From assembly GCA_017506865.1 (NCBI GenBank), contig JAFCMP010000357.1:501001-565000 (forward strand): a stretch of 64,000 nucleotides of DNA, given 5' to 3'. The notes beneath the pieces are model-generated. The model did no database searches, had not been told where the DNA came from, and saw nothing but the letters and a program-made list of their open reading frames with translations. The translations under genes were made by a program, and so were the position numbers. Positions 12,901 through 31,461 of the stretch are shown here, one piece after another. This DNA comes from Tribonema minus. Lineage: Eukaryota > Sar > Xanthophyceae > Tribonematales > Tribonemataceae. The number at the start of each line of letters is the position of its first letter. The first letter of the stretch is position 1.

Positions 12901-15900
12901 AGGACCTTAGTGCAGATTCTGGCAACATGTCATACGCCAAGCACATTCAATGCGAGTTACGTCAGATGACCTGACATTGCGAAAGCCGTTTTACTCCGTA
13001 ATAGTTCTAATAGATTAACGCGCTCCTTCCACAACTGAATCGCGTGTCCGATGCTTGCATTGCAGATGCTGATGGCATGGCCATAGACACATACATACCC
13101 ATGAGGCGTGCCCAGGTCATGGAGCAGCAACAAGTCCAGCCAGGCCAAGGTTCGTTGATGCAGCTGCGGACATGCGCATCGGAACACACGCCAAAAGCTA
13201 AATGTTGTCAAAGCGGCGCGCTACAAAAACTGCGATCGTACACCGCCCTCGCCGCACATCATTATGTTTCGTGACACTCCTCATGCATGCCGCCCATGAG
13301 TATTTTGTTAGGTAACCCCAACCCTAACCTAACCCTAACCCCCCCCTACCCTAGGCATGAAGCGATTTCTACCAGCCAGCTCCTAGCTCTGTAGACACAG
13401 TCCATCCTCAACATAGTGTACCAGCGCAGATCATGGTGCCTTGGTGCGAGGCAAGACTCCATCAGATGACTCAGACTCAGGAGCGAGACTCACCAGATGA
13501 TGTCGCACAGGGAGAAGAACACCTCAAAGTAGTCTAGCGCAAACGGCAGCGGCGGCGTGAGCAGATGTTCATAGACCATCTCAGAGCCAAACTTGCAGAG
13601 CCTGGCAACCACGGGGTTGTTGTCCTCCCCTCCCCCACTTGCTGAGCCTCCGCCTTCAACCCCCTGGCCCTGCGTTTGGGTACTGCTGGCGGGGAAGGGG
13701 TGGTCGACACCCTGCCAGCGTTAACAAAATGGGCAGCAAATACAAAGTCAGAGTTCAATTCAAGACAACTTTCAGAAGCATCGCTGGTCGACACCCTGCC
13801 AGTGTGTAGCAGATGCGGACCAATCATGGTATCAGTGCTCTACTGATGACAACTCAACACAGCGTGGAAGTTCGTCAGATGGCTCTTGACCACATGCCAC
13901 AGGCTACAAGAAAGAGTTGCGACTGCAGACTCCAGCCCTGGCCTGTCCGCTGCTGACACGCGCAGGCCAACAAGGGTGCTGTGTGCATCACGTGCATGAT
14001 TATGCAACAACACTGAGCGTTGCCGAGGAGTGGTCAAAAGTGAGAATGGAGGCTCGGCATGACACGATTAAGCCATTGACTCCATCTTCTCAGAATACTT
14101 GTAGTTGAGCACTTCTTCGAAACAAAAGGAATGTCAATTAAGACATGGTATGGTGGCTTTCACGGAAGGCTGCCATCTTCAAAGCAGGCGCTGCTTTTTG
14201 AACCTGGTGCGCATTTGCTGCGCACATTGTGAGACTGCAAAAGATGTCGTCACTTGACCAAGTGTGCAGTAGCAGCCACAGTGTTCACACCTGGCTACAG
14301 GCACATGTGCGGGCTCAGTCATCAAGAGTAAATTCAGAGGGAATCTGGTGAAACTGTCACTTAGCTCTTTGTTCTGTCAACACACACCACCATTGCTCTG
14401 TGTGCAGCCTTATCTGTGCTGGTCTCCTGGTGCGAGTGCATCGTCCAGCTGTGCACACAACGGTGAGCTCTAACTTCAAGCTCTAACTTCACCAACACCA
14501 CCCAGGCGACGCCGCAAAGTGCCGTGCTCCCTGTGCAATGGCACTCCCGCATGCAGCACACACACATCCAATACAACGTACATGGACGGGACTGCACACC
14601 AAACAGACTTCAACTGCGAACTTCACCTTTGCCATCAGCCCCCGCACGGACTGCGCCGCGTTCCCCGCAAAGTGGTACTCCCACTCCTCAAACAGCTGCA
14701 GCGCTCCGCGCACCACCGCCGCCCCCCCACAACCGCTCTGCAGCAGCCGCGCCAGGCTCAGGCCCAAGTAGAAGAGCTGCGTCGTGCGCGCACGCGGAAT
14801 CTCAGCGGCGTACGCCTCCAAGTCCGGCTTGCGATTCAGCTGTACGCAGTTGAGCCAGTAGCAGCCGCCCTCGTGCGTCTTCTTGAGGTACACAAACGAG
14901 GACTTGCGCTTCTCCACCAGGGCTTGAAGTTTGGTCATGCGCTCCAACTTCACCTTGGCGCCCTGCGGACAGGGAGGCGGCAGCCGGCGTGTCACAATTG
15001 CTCCCACGGAGGCTACTGTAGGTCATTTACCCACCTACAGATGATGTACTCAGTCTTGCGCAAGCAACAGCTTTAGGTTGAACGTCCATAGCTACACAGT
15101 GCCACAGTGTTGGTGCATGCCAGGGCAATCTGGAGCACTAGGGGAGTGACACGCCAGGCAGTCCGCCATCAGAAAATGCCATGCGTACGACAGCATGAAT
15201 TGTGCTCAAGCCAAGAGCTTCAGTCCTGTACATGCTGTAATGTCGATGCTGCTCCAGAAGATGTGCCTGCAATGAACACCAGGGTCAACGCGGCGCTGGC
15301 GCACGCGAATGGCATGCTCATGCATGTCACGTGATGATGATCAACCAGCGCGTACCCTGTTGATGTTTAAGTTACAATTTAACACTAGTAGTGCCATGCG
15401 CTGAGCGCTGAGGTGATGGCAAACCGAATGGCACAGTGCATGGCAGGCGGCCGAGCAGACTGTCTCTCGGCTGAGTCCCGTGACGCGTCATGGCTCATCG
15501 TCGTGTGTTAATACTACTATGTTGTCAATTTGCAGCAGCCATACACACTCTCATGGCAAGGTCAGACGCTGCTAGCGCATGCAAGCACACGAAACGAAGC
15601 TGCATCAGCTCCCAAGTGACATGGGGTGTGACACTAGTGTCGTGCGATGCTGCGCGCTGCCTGCGCCGCCGTGTATTGCGGGCGTGCTTTCTGCACCTGC
15701 AAGTCTTGTGGTCTAGACATACCAAGCTTGTCGGAGGCTGTTGACTTTGGAATATATCCCGAACGTGTTGAGATTCTCGTGCTCTACGTGTTCAATCAAG
15801 TAGGGCCGTCGAAGCTTCGGTATTTGCGGCCAGTGTACTTGCAAACCTGATAACTCCAGCAGAGTGTCAGCGTCTTTTAGGCACTGCGCCTCAACAGGGA

Positions 15901-16228
15901 AGCATTGCTATGTCCTGCATATGACGCTGCTTCCTTTGCCGCACCACGATCAGCACCAGCACCAACAGCAGCAACCGTATGTCGGCATCGCTAACACAGC
16001 AAGTGCAAGTATCCGGGCACACGAACGCACCTCGGCAGCACTCAGCTCTCCAGGGCTCAATCCCCGCAATGGTGATCCGGCTCCAAGTCCACCCTGAGAT
16101 GACATGTGACCTGAACCCAACCTGGACACCTGTGGACTAAGCACAGTCCCACCTGGCGAGCGTGTCGGCACTGGAGAGCCTGACGGTGTCACCATGGGCG
16201 AGCTCCTTTCTTCCATGATGTCCCCCAT
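9992..16228 (-). CDS. Conserved-looking multi-exon protein of unknown function
   Basis: Read on the minus strand from ATG 16228. Exons: 16228-16031, 14962-14627, 13669-13494, 12724-12655, 11477-11380, about 11325-11255, about 11171-11102, about 11049-11001, a short exon near 10685, 10516-10451, and a terminal exon ending with TAG at 9994-9992. The first five junctions close in phase (0,0,2,0). The start exon is Ser/Pro/Gly-rich. The next is helical and conserved-looking (YWLNCVQLNRKPDLEAY, LFEEWEYHF), followed by YEHLLTPPLPFALDYFEVFF, YNKLMEEECYSNVHVFEALV and NELCHALLRSVDIPMPL. The composition is typical of a folded helical-repeat or scaffold protein, but I do not recognise the family. There is a frame problem around 11380 and the 3' exons after 10451 are uncertain. 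Confidence 0.55.
13311..13352. repeat. Interstitial telomere-type repeat (CCCTAA)n
   Basis: About four degenerate copies of CCCTAA/CCTAAC lie in an intron of the 9992-16228 gene and end in a C-run. Confidence 0.7.
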
Positions 16229-18033
16229 CGCCTCGCTGTCCTGCCAGCTGCACTAGACCCTACAACGCGCTTCAATGAGAAGCTCCCCTTCCACCGCCTG
16301 CCGGCCGCAGCCGCAGGCAGGCAAGCACAAAGGCTGCAACAAGCTGCTTGCAGGCCGAGTGGCCAAGTGCACAAGGCTTGTTGGGATCAGGCGGTCGGGC
16401 TGACCAGAATCACCGCATTTGGCTCAGCCCAGCATTGAAGCAACCGGTTGCATCCCAGTGGCTAGCTAGAGAGCTCGTCTGCTGTTTGAATTGATTTTGA
16501 GCACTTTCTGTTTCAAGGGTTATTAAGGACCTTTGGGATGACAGATGCACACACACAAAGGTAGGCCTGCATTTGAGTTGCTCAGCAAGCGGCAGTGCTA
16601 ACAATCGGAGTTTAACTGGCACTGTCTCTCCCTGATGCAGCTCATATGTAGCGCTATGGTGCACCCGGTGCGCCTGAAACCGTTATTGAGCAAGGAGCGC
16701 CGGGCTGATAGAGGCTCAAGCATGAGTGCTTGTCGAATGAAAGCAGACCGTACTTGAAAAGCATACCACTCTGGATTCACGATGCGCCATCCTAGCTAGC
16801 CTTCAATGGTGGCCCAAGCCTGCATTACATCCTTCTGATGACACGATCATGGAGCTGATGTGCTTCCATGATGTGTGAGTGTAAATACGGAGTATGTTAT
16901 GGCTGGAGTCCATTTTGTCTCCTGGGCATCAGTGCTAATGCCTTTTTCTGGATGGGGACCCATGTCGATAGCCAATACAAGCAGCGCAAGGCCAGGACCT
17001 GCAACAGGTCAAAGTGCTGGAAAGGGAGAGGCTAGGTTGAACACTCCTGGTATCATGTGGGGCACAGTGTTTTGAAGATAATGTTATGTGACAAAAGTGT
17101 CATGCTCAAAGTGCACGAGCTAAAGCTTGAGCTTTCGGTGTCAGCTCAGATAAGGTCAGTCGGGGTTAGGTGGCATGGCAGCCAACAACTACATAGCGCA
17201 CTTCTGGCATTCTGCGTGGACACTATCAGCTCAGGGGGGGACACAGCCCTTAGTAACGCACATTAATTGTTCAAGGATGCTGTCAGGATGACCAGTGCTG
17301 CATGAAGGAAAGCAAACTTGCAATGAATGCCATGCGAGTCAGACCACAGGCACAAATGGCGAGAGGGTGTCAGAATGACATGGAGAGTTGCAGCATACCA
17401 GAAGATGCGCGAATGCTAGCGCAGATGGCAGTGCCCTTTCTTGCATGTTGAGCACTGCTAAAAGGGAGGTCGCACTGCACTGGCCTGCATGTTTCCAGTG
17501 CGCCCAATGATGAAGGAATACGAAGTTGAAGTAGAGGCGGTGCAAACATCAAACGCCTCGACTAATCACCGCAGACAGACAATCGACCTGCCAGGTCCGC
17601 AAGCAAACAAAGCATGGAACGCGCCGCACAGATGCTTGCTTGCCTTGCACACACGGCAATTTACACACGGGCAGCACTACACACACCATACACGCCCAGT
17701 CACGGCCGGAGATCAACTGGCACTTTGGCAGAAGAAGCAATGAAGCGGGGGTACATGGCAAGGCTCGCAGAGCACCTAGGAAAAGACTCACATGCATTAG
17801 GAAAGTCGGACGGAAAACATCACATTCACACATCGTCACCTTTGTGCCCTGTTCCTGAACAGCGTCCACGTATATGCAGAGTCGTCTATAAAGTCTATGA
17901 CGGCGCCCCCTCTATCATCTTTGCTCTAGTGAAGAGGGGTCTAGGAAGAACGGGAGGCTGTCATCTCCGGGGGGCGCCGTAAAATATAGATAGGGGTGTA
18001 AATCGCTGTGATGGGTATGTGCAGGGTGCAGAA
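16229..18033. other. Intergenic, no gene seen
   Basis: This is upstream of the gene starting at 16228 and downstream of the one ending at 18034, both on the minus strand. Open frames here are short and none has coding character. It presumably holds the promoter of the first gene and the 3' UTR of the second. Confidence 0.5.
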
Positions 18034-19071
18034 CTACGCCCCCAGAGTGGCTGGTGCTGCCGGCGCTGCTACAAATGAATCAACAATTCCAAGGGCCTCC
18101 AACTTATCCGAAGCAACGAGTACTGCTGCTGAAGCTGCTGCTGCTAGTGGTGCAGGGGGCATGGCAAGGCCTGCCTTGAGAGCAGGGTATGCCCCTGTGA
18201 CCGAAAACGCACCCGGCAGCACTCCAACTGTCTCCGAATCTCCCCCCTCCTCCTCCTCGGCCGCGCTTATGATGCTGCTGAGGGACAGGATGCTTCTCCT
18301 CAGGTTGCAGCCGTAGGGCAACGATGCCACCAACTCCCGTTGCATCTGCTGCAGCTCTGGCTTCGTCCACCAGATATCTGCTCGCACGCTGGGAGCCATG
18401 TCGCGGGCCACTGGGATGAGAATGACCTTGACCTGATTTTGGAAGAACACCGTCTTGGCTGCTTTCTTGTGGAGGGTCGCTACGGGTAACACGACCACCT
18501 CTGCCCTGGCCTGAGGCACGGGCTGCGCCGTCGCCACGCACGTGCTGTGGAAAATGGAACGCGGCTGATGGGCGACGCAGTCACTGGACACGGTCCTCCG
18601 CAGGCGTGGCGCCGACCCAGGCACCTGGCTTGAGGTGGTGGTGTCGCCATCAGAAAACGACTTGAACAGGGTGGCTTGCTGGGCCTCGGCGAGCTCGCCG
18701 CCTGGTGCGAACAGCGAGACTGGCACTTTCGGCGCCCCCTCTTGCTCCCGCTTCCTGCTGATGGCGCTCCTACCTCTCAATCGCCGGAACTGCTGCTGCC
18801 TCGTCAACATGGCGCTCCGAGCCGTGTTCCGAAACACCGCAGGCTGATTGAACTTGCTCAAGCTCTGCAGCTGTGTGATGACTTCTGCTGCTGTGTGGTG
18901 GTGGTGATGTGTGTCAGATGGGCAAGCGTCTGACGCCCCTGTCGATGTGTGCGTACACGCGCGTGTGTTGATGCTGGAAAGTAGTGTCCCGCCCGGGCGA
19001 GCCTCGCGGCACTTGCCTCGGAGCTCGAATGAAAGGAATTTGGGCGTCTCAGTCCGCCGCGTTTGCTTCAA
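18034..19071 (-). CDS. Hypothetical single-exon protein, 345 aa
   Basis: An uninterrupted frame starts at ATG 19071 and stops at 18034; a later in-frame ATG at 18810 is an alternative start. The protein is basic in its first half (a run of Arg/Gln/Lys after the second Met). It has an ordered-looking segment in the middle (KTVFFQNQVKVILIPVARDM followed by DIWWTKPELQQMQRELV), and ends in an Ala/Pro-rich low-complexity tail. A histidine run (HHHHH) lies near the N-terminus. No known domain is recognised. The length of the frame and the amphipathic middle segment are the only support for it being real. Confidence 0.5.
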   Translation of the reverse strand: MKQTRRTETPKFLSFELRGKCREARPGGTLLSSINTRACTHTSTGASDACPSDTHHHHHTAAEVITQLQSLSKFNQPAVFRNTARSAMLTRQQQFRRLRGRSAISRKREQEGAPKVPVSLFAPGGELAEAQQATLFKSFSDGDTTTSSQVPGSAPRLRRTVSSDCVAHQPRSIFHSTCVATAQPVPQARAEVVVLPVATLHKKAAKTVFFQNQVKVILIPVARDMAPSVRADIWWTKPELQQMQRELVASLPYGCNLRRSILSLSSIISAAEEEEGGDSETVGVLPGAFSVTGAYPALKAGLAMPPAPLAAAASAAVLVASDKLEALGIVDSFVAAPAAPATLGA

Positions 19072-19944
19072 TGTAATTCTGTCCTTTCAGAATGTAATGT
19101 AACCGTTTTTTCATTCGTCAGGAAACAAGCAACTGCAGCATGCAGACACTTGCACACTGACTGCAGATGGTACAACCTGCTTTCCTATTCCGCGCTGGTG
19201 AACTTCGGACCGCTCCCGTGCCCATGGATCCAAACGGGGTTGACCAGGGACAAACTGAACCTGTGTGTACCCGAGTTGCGACATACCAGATATCCCTTGT
19301 CAGGAAAACACTGCGAGCATGGCAAGGCACTTGTTGATAAACCCACACCAATGCATACACACACACACAAAAGTAGGCAGCTTTCATTGAATTGTGGCCC
19401 AGCATAATAATAAAAAATGACTCGAATACCCCACCTCCTTTAGCATGACCCAAATACCCCTCCCTTGCTGGCATTTGACAGAACACACAAGAAAGTGGCG
19501 GAATATGTAGTCACATAGACCCCCCCCCCCCACACACACACACATGGGATTTGTTGCATATTTTGAGTAATCGAACTTGTTGAGACAGGCCCGAACACTG
19601 CTTTGCAAGCAATTCAACACAGACGTCGTGTGCGCCCAGCAACGAGTAATGCTGGGATGAAAACACAACAGCGGCGAAGGCAAGATACTTGTTCAGAATG
19701 CATCAACTGAGTCATACATAAGTGTGCATTGAGCTGAGCAATGCTGTTGCCTTATCGCGTCCAGGCATACCGATGTGATCATCCCCCAAACCCACGCGCT
19801 CGACCACTGAATGCGCTGTGGCATACACTTGCAACGGGCACAAACCTGTGTACTTCTCCATGAATATGTCACATCAAGCCACTATCCCATCAAGACTTGA
19901 AGTGATGACTTGAAGTGGCGCCTGCAGGTGCTCTCCATACGCGC
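19072..19944. other. Intergenic, C-run and CA repeat only
   Basis: No coding frame is supported between the 345-aa gene start and the alcohol dehydrogenase stop. A C-run at about 19520-19530 followed by a short CA repeat (to 19543) lies here; short CA runs also occur near 19358-19369. Confidence 0.5.
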
Positions 19945-26854
<6,910 letters not shown>

Positions 26855-29354
26855 TCACGGAATTCGGTGATTAAGGCAGGCTCTGCTCTGGTCCCCAGCA
26901 GCACCATGGCTGAGTAATCGTCGTTCGGACTACAACGTGCATGGGTCATCACTGGCCTCTCTTTCGCAAGCGATATGTCTGCCCACCAACGCGTGCGTGG
27001 CCGGTGCGCTCGCCAGATATTTGACGTTTTCATGTTCTGGTGCGCTATACCTGCCGCCATCGGATTGGCATGCATGCAGGACGCACCTTGCAGTTGATGG
27101 GTTGCGCCATGATTGCGATATGTGTGTGTGACACGGAAGGGAGGGTCGATTCGATCGACGCACTAACTTCAAACTCGGAAGTTGGGAAAAAACTTTTTCA
27201 AAAAAGAGCTGGGGGCTTGGCTGGCCGCCCCCTCTCATTGACCCAGCAAGCAACAGCAGTAGGATATGTCTGATGTTCCGGCTCGTGAGTCCGCTGCCCC
27301 AACGTGATTGTCCTTCACAGCAACCGGAGCAGCTTGCACCTTGGGAGCAGCAAGAAGTCAGGAGCCTCCGAAGAGCATTAAGGAGGGAATTGCACGGGCC
27401 TCGAGCGCGTCCGAAGCTTCCCGCTATGAAGGCGTCGTGGCCGAGCGACCAGTCAACAGTGACAAGAACGGCACATGCCCGAACCCATTCTACGTCTGGA
27501 GTGCAAGAGGCCGCGGCAGGCTATCACGCATCAGCCATCGACATGGTGACCGACGCCTTTCCCAGTCGGCCACCCACCGCTCCCCAGCGCGCATGTAGCA
27601 GACACAGTGGCAGGTGCTGCGCCTTGCCCGGTGTGATGTGCTGCGAGAGAGTTAATTTTGTGTGCAGGAGCATGCCACTCATCGCGGCGAATGGGAGAAA
27701 GCCAACCCGACAAGTATTCAATAACATAGTGTAAATATCCACACAATACCTCAGCTTGCAGGCAACTAGTTCAACATCAGGTTATACACATGATGCATTA
27801 AGTTTGGTTGATTTATTGTACATCACAACTCTTTTGCCGAGGTCGTCATTCATGTACACAGCTGAAAGTCAAAGTCGCAGAATGGCTTGCTGCAGTTCAG
27901 CACCGGCACGCAACGCAAGGCTTAATCTTAGACTGTTACACAAACTTCAGGCTCTACATCACACTGCATCAATAAAGACCAGCTGCGGGACACCCATCTG
28001 CAAGCTTTTTCAACAATCATGCCCGGCTTCGGTGTCTGTTTTTGCGCACACTCAGTCATCGTCTTTGTCTGAGTTGTTGTAAGTGTTGACATACACTTGT
28101 AACCGAAGTGCTGACCTCATCTCATCACTTTGTTGCAGCCCGCGACGGACACATGAATTGTGTCTGCCTGAAAGCAGATCAGGAAGCAGACCGCGTCATG
28201 CCAAATTCAATGTGATAACGAGGCGGCCGGCCATATGCAGCGCATCCATCAGCTGACAACGGAGCATGGTCCGTCAAAATGTTTCAAAGGGCACCTGTGT
28301 GCAGGGTGATGTGTGGCCATTGACTTATGCACTTGCAACTCCGTGGCTTGACGACCACGCACGATACTTGGGTGCTGTGCAGTATTGACAGGCACTTGGT
28401 ATGACACGGTGTTCATGCCCAATGGTTGCAATGAAGAAACCAACACGTAACTGGCAGTTGCAAAGCTTCATGTTGGCCTTGCAACTGTTGCTACGCGCGT
28501 GCTTCACCTCAACTTTCACAGCAGAGCTTATGTCACCATCCCTTGGCACCTCAAATCATGAGCATCCAGACGCCTTCTGCAGGCCCCATTTCATGAGCAT
28601 GCTGCACTGCTAATTTCAACGAGAGGAAATGCATGGGTGTGTGAGCCATGTTGCGCAAGCACCGGCGGACCAATTGTAGCGAGTAGGTAGTAGCTGCCCT
28701 GGCATCAAGCATGACACTGCGCTGTGGTTGCCTATCTTTCGTGGACATTGTGTTCTGCACAATGGTTTACATGCCACCGCTTAACTCGTTCAGCGCGTCT
28801 TGAAGTTGACACTCCAGTTTCTGATAAGCCGATGATGATGCCAGCCCCCCCCCCCCCCATCTGATCTCAAATTGTCAATCAAGTCGCATTGCATGCTAAC
28901 ACGCAGACACACAGAAAAGTCACGATTGTTCTGTGAAGACAAGAAACATACGCATGTACATTGGTCAGCGACTGCACGCTTGGCAAGCACCACAACCTTC
29001 AGGCAATGACGGGCGTTGTGCGCCCTCGCTGCCTATCACCTAAGTACACCAGAGGACCAGAGACTGCCAGACTCACACCACCTGTTGAGCGTCTGACGCG
29101 CGCGCTATTTGACTTCAACACTGTCGGCAGCATGATGTTCAACTCGCGCCCTGCACTTCAACTGCACAGCACTGACGACACCAGCCGCGGCATCACCTGA
29201 GGCGCTGCGCAGGACAGCACACCCCCCCTCCCCGTCCCCCTCCCCAGGGGTGTATCCCAGCGCGCCAGCCCCCCACGCGCGAAATCGCGCCTGTTTGCAG
29301 CCGCGCCCCGATGGACGTGCCAGGTGGCATCCTCACGGCGTGACAAGTGGCGCA
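26855..29354. other. Intergenic 2.5 kb, one weak gene candidate
   Basis: Between the ADH start and the SUMO stop. Apart from the weak candidate at 27266-27598 I see no coding exons. It contains a C-run at 28846-28858. Confidence 0.45.
27266..27598 (+). CDS. Possible small hypothetical protein
   Basis: ATG at 27266, a possible 36-base intron (27285-27320, GTGAGT to CACAG), then an open frame to TAG at 27598. The phases agree (1 to 1). The product would be about 98 residues and polar, with the segment RPVNSDKNGTCPNPFYVW in the middle. The intron would be far shorter than others in this window, and an overlapping frame on the same strand is also open, so support is weak. No family is recognised. 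Confidence 0.25.
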
Positions 29355-30718
29355 CTACCAGCCGCCCTGCTGCTCCAGCATGCAGTCAATCATGTCCTGG
29401 TCTTCCAGGTCGAGCTCCCCGGGTGTCTGGTTGGGGTCCACGCGGTCTCCGTCCAGAAGGAACCGCAGCGCGCTCGCTTGTACGCCCTTCCTCTGCAGAG
29501 GCGTGGCGCAGTGCAGCAGGGGCCACTGGGGGTGAGTGCAACAGCGATTGTTGCAAGGTTTTTTTTTTGCGCAGAGGGACTTCAAGCAGCAAGGTGATGT
29601 GTTTTGCGCTACCTGAGAGTAGTGGCTGTAAAGTGATGTATGTATGTATGCCCTAGCAGGCGCATCTGGTGAGTAATTCTTGAGTTTGTATTTCAATACG
29701 TTTGTGAACAATTGCAGCAGCCATCGACATGGGACACTATTGTGTAACGGGGAACGCCAGAAGTATCAAACAGCAATACTACTGTAGCAGTATGCACCAC
29801 TAAACTGAAGTGATGCACACACGCCTGCCTGGGACCCTGACACTTCGCCAAAAAACGAGACACTTTTATGCAAACATGCCATTACTCACCGACGAAACGT
29901 GATTGTACCACAATATCACGAGCTAGCACTCAGCACGAACGGCTTCTATTAAGCTCCACTACCAAGCACTTGCGTGACACGCGCTGGCGTCAGTGCTGTA
30001 CTGTAAATGTTTACCATAATTACATGTGCTGATGCCAGCATTCAGGATATTGCGCTAGATATTGCAACTGACCTGTGCGTACGTGCTGAATACCTTCTCC
30101 ATACGTGTAGTCTTCTTCACCTGTTGCGCAGGCGAACAACAGTTGAAGAGTGCTGATGAGGTCAGGCAAATATGTTTCTAATTTGCCATGGTAGTGTCAT
30201 GCGAGCAGTGGACATGAACATGCACGCATGAGGCCCATTCAATACGCACCCATCGGATACGGGATTTGAGTCAAGCCAGCATCACACGTAATGAGATAAC
30301 AATCATGGCAGGTGAGGGTATCTGATTTGAATATTCTGTGTGGATATGTCACAATCACTGGCGATATGTTGCGCTGAAGTGCAGAACTGCTTACTAGAAG
30401 CATCATTTACCGCTGTACGATAAACATACTGTGGAGTAATTTGGAATGGAAAAAGCACAACGAAATTTTTTTGGAGTGGGGTCACGACAGCAAGCTCCCC
30501 GTACTTCAACTCATGCCATATCACATGTGATTTTATTACAGCATCAAGCGAGAAGTGTTCAACAAGAACAGGTGATGTAGCAGCCTCATCACAAGTAAAG
30601 AAGCTCTCACCTTGAAGAATGTCTCCTCCCCTGTCTGGTCCCGAACTCGGATAGTGATAGTCTCCCCTGCCGGTTTCTTATCCTCAGCTCCGACATCGGG
30701 CTTGCTGTCTTCGCTCAT
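29355..30718 (-). CDS. SUMO: SUMO, small ubiquitin-like modifier precursor
   Basis: Three exons on the minus strand: 30718-30611, 30120-30073 and 29492-29355, all phase 0, giving 97 residues, the usual SUMO length. A short acidic/Lys-rich N-terminus (MSEDSKPDVGAEDKKP) precedes the ubiquitin fold: TITIRVRDQTGEETFFK, then VKKTTRMEKVFSTYAQ, then RKGVQASALRFLLDGDRV and the EDQDMIDCMLEQQGG end. The precursor ends GG-W, so a SUMO protease should remove one residue to expose the diglycine for conjugation. It acts mainly in the nucleus as a protein modifier. A SUMO consensus Lys in the N-terminal tail is not obvious. The start is the first ATG of the frame. Confidence 0.96.
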
Positions 30719-31461
30719 ACTGGCCTATATAAGGTCTACAATCCGACACAGGAACACAGCGGGACACCGCGGTGAGTCTTGAGTCAGGGTGGCTACAAAA
30801 CCAAGCGAACATACGGCGGCAGGAGCGCTAGTAGTCCTGTGGTCACGTGACCCAACTCTGCTCAAGCCATGCATAGAGAGCAGTGTACATGACTGAGATG
30901 ATCTTGTAACGCAATAGCCGTCCACTGCGTTCAGGAAGCTGGCGCGTGTCGCTCTCATGAGAAAATCCATTTCAAATTTGTTTAGGCGTATCTTCTCACC
31001 TCACGCTTGGCTGATGCGGCGGTTGAAAAGGAGCCGGCGGTCGAAAGCGATAGCAACAAGGGAGAAGCTGCGTCGATCAGCGGTAGAAGCGGCAAGGCGC
31101 GCGTGCTGTCGTTTTTTGTTTGGTGAGCAACGCGCGAACCCCCCCAAGTCATGACTAGTCACTCGTGAGTCAGACTTGCGTGTTGCCTAGAACCATCATC
31201 TAAGCAATTCTATAGGGGCATCAATGCCGCATCATATATATTGGGGTGCATGCAAAATCCAATCGTCCACATATCGGGTGTTCACCGGGGTGAGGTCAGA
31301 ATGTGGTTCTACACAAGCTTCTCCACATGGCGGTTCCAGCGGCATTGCCATGTGCCATGTGCAGCAAGCAGGCAGCGGCAACCAAAAAAGGGCCAAGTGC
31401 ACCACAAGATGCATCGGAGACACTGTTTGTCGCAGGGCAAAAACCTTGATATATAACATGT
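30719..31461. other. Intergenic between SUMO start and MRM1-like stop
   Basis: The promoter of SUMO should lie here. A CCTATATAAGG string at 30723-30733 is only a few bases upstream of the SUMO ATG, too close to be an ordinary TATA box. A 65-codon basic frame on the plus strand (30957-31154) has no other support. Confidence 0.4.

Noticed and set aside
30722..30733. CCTATATAAGG as a SUMO TATA box
   Set aside because: It lies a few bases from the start codon, too close for a TATA-directed transcript to include the ATG.
30957..31154. 65-codon basic plus-strand frame upstream of SUMO
   Set aside because: Short and Arg-rich with no homology recognised and no intron evidence.
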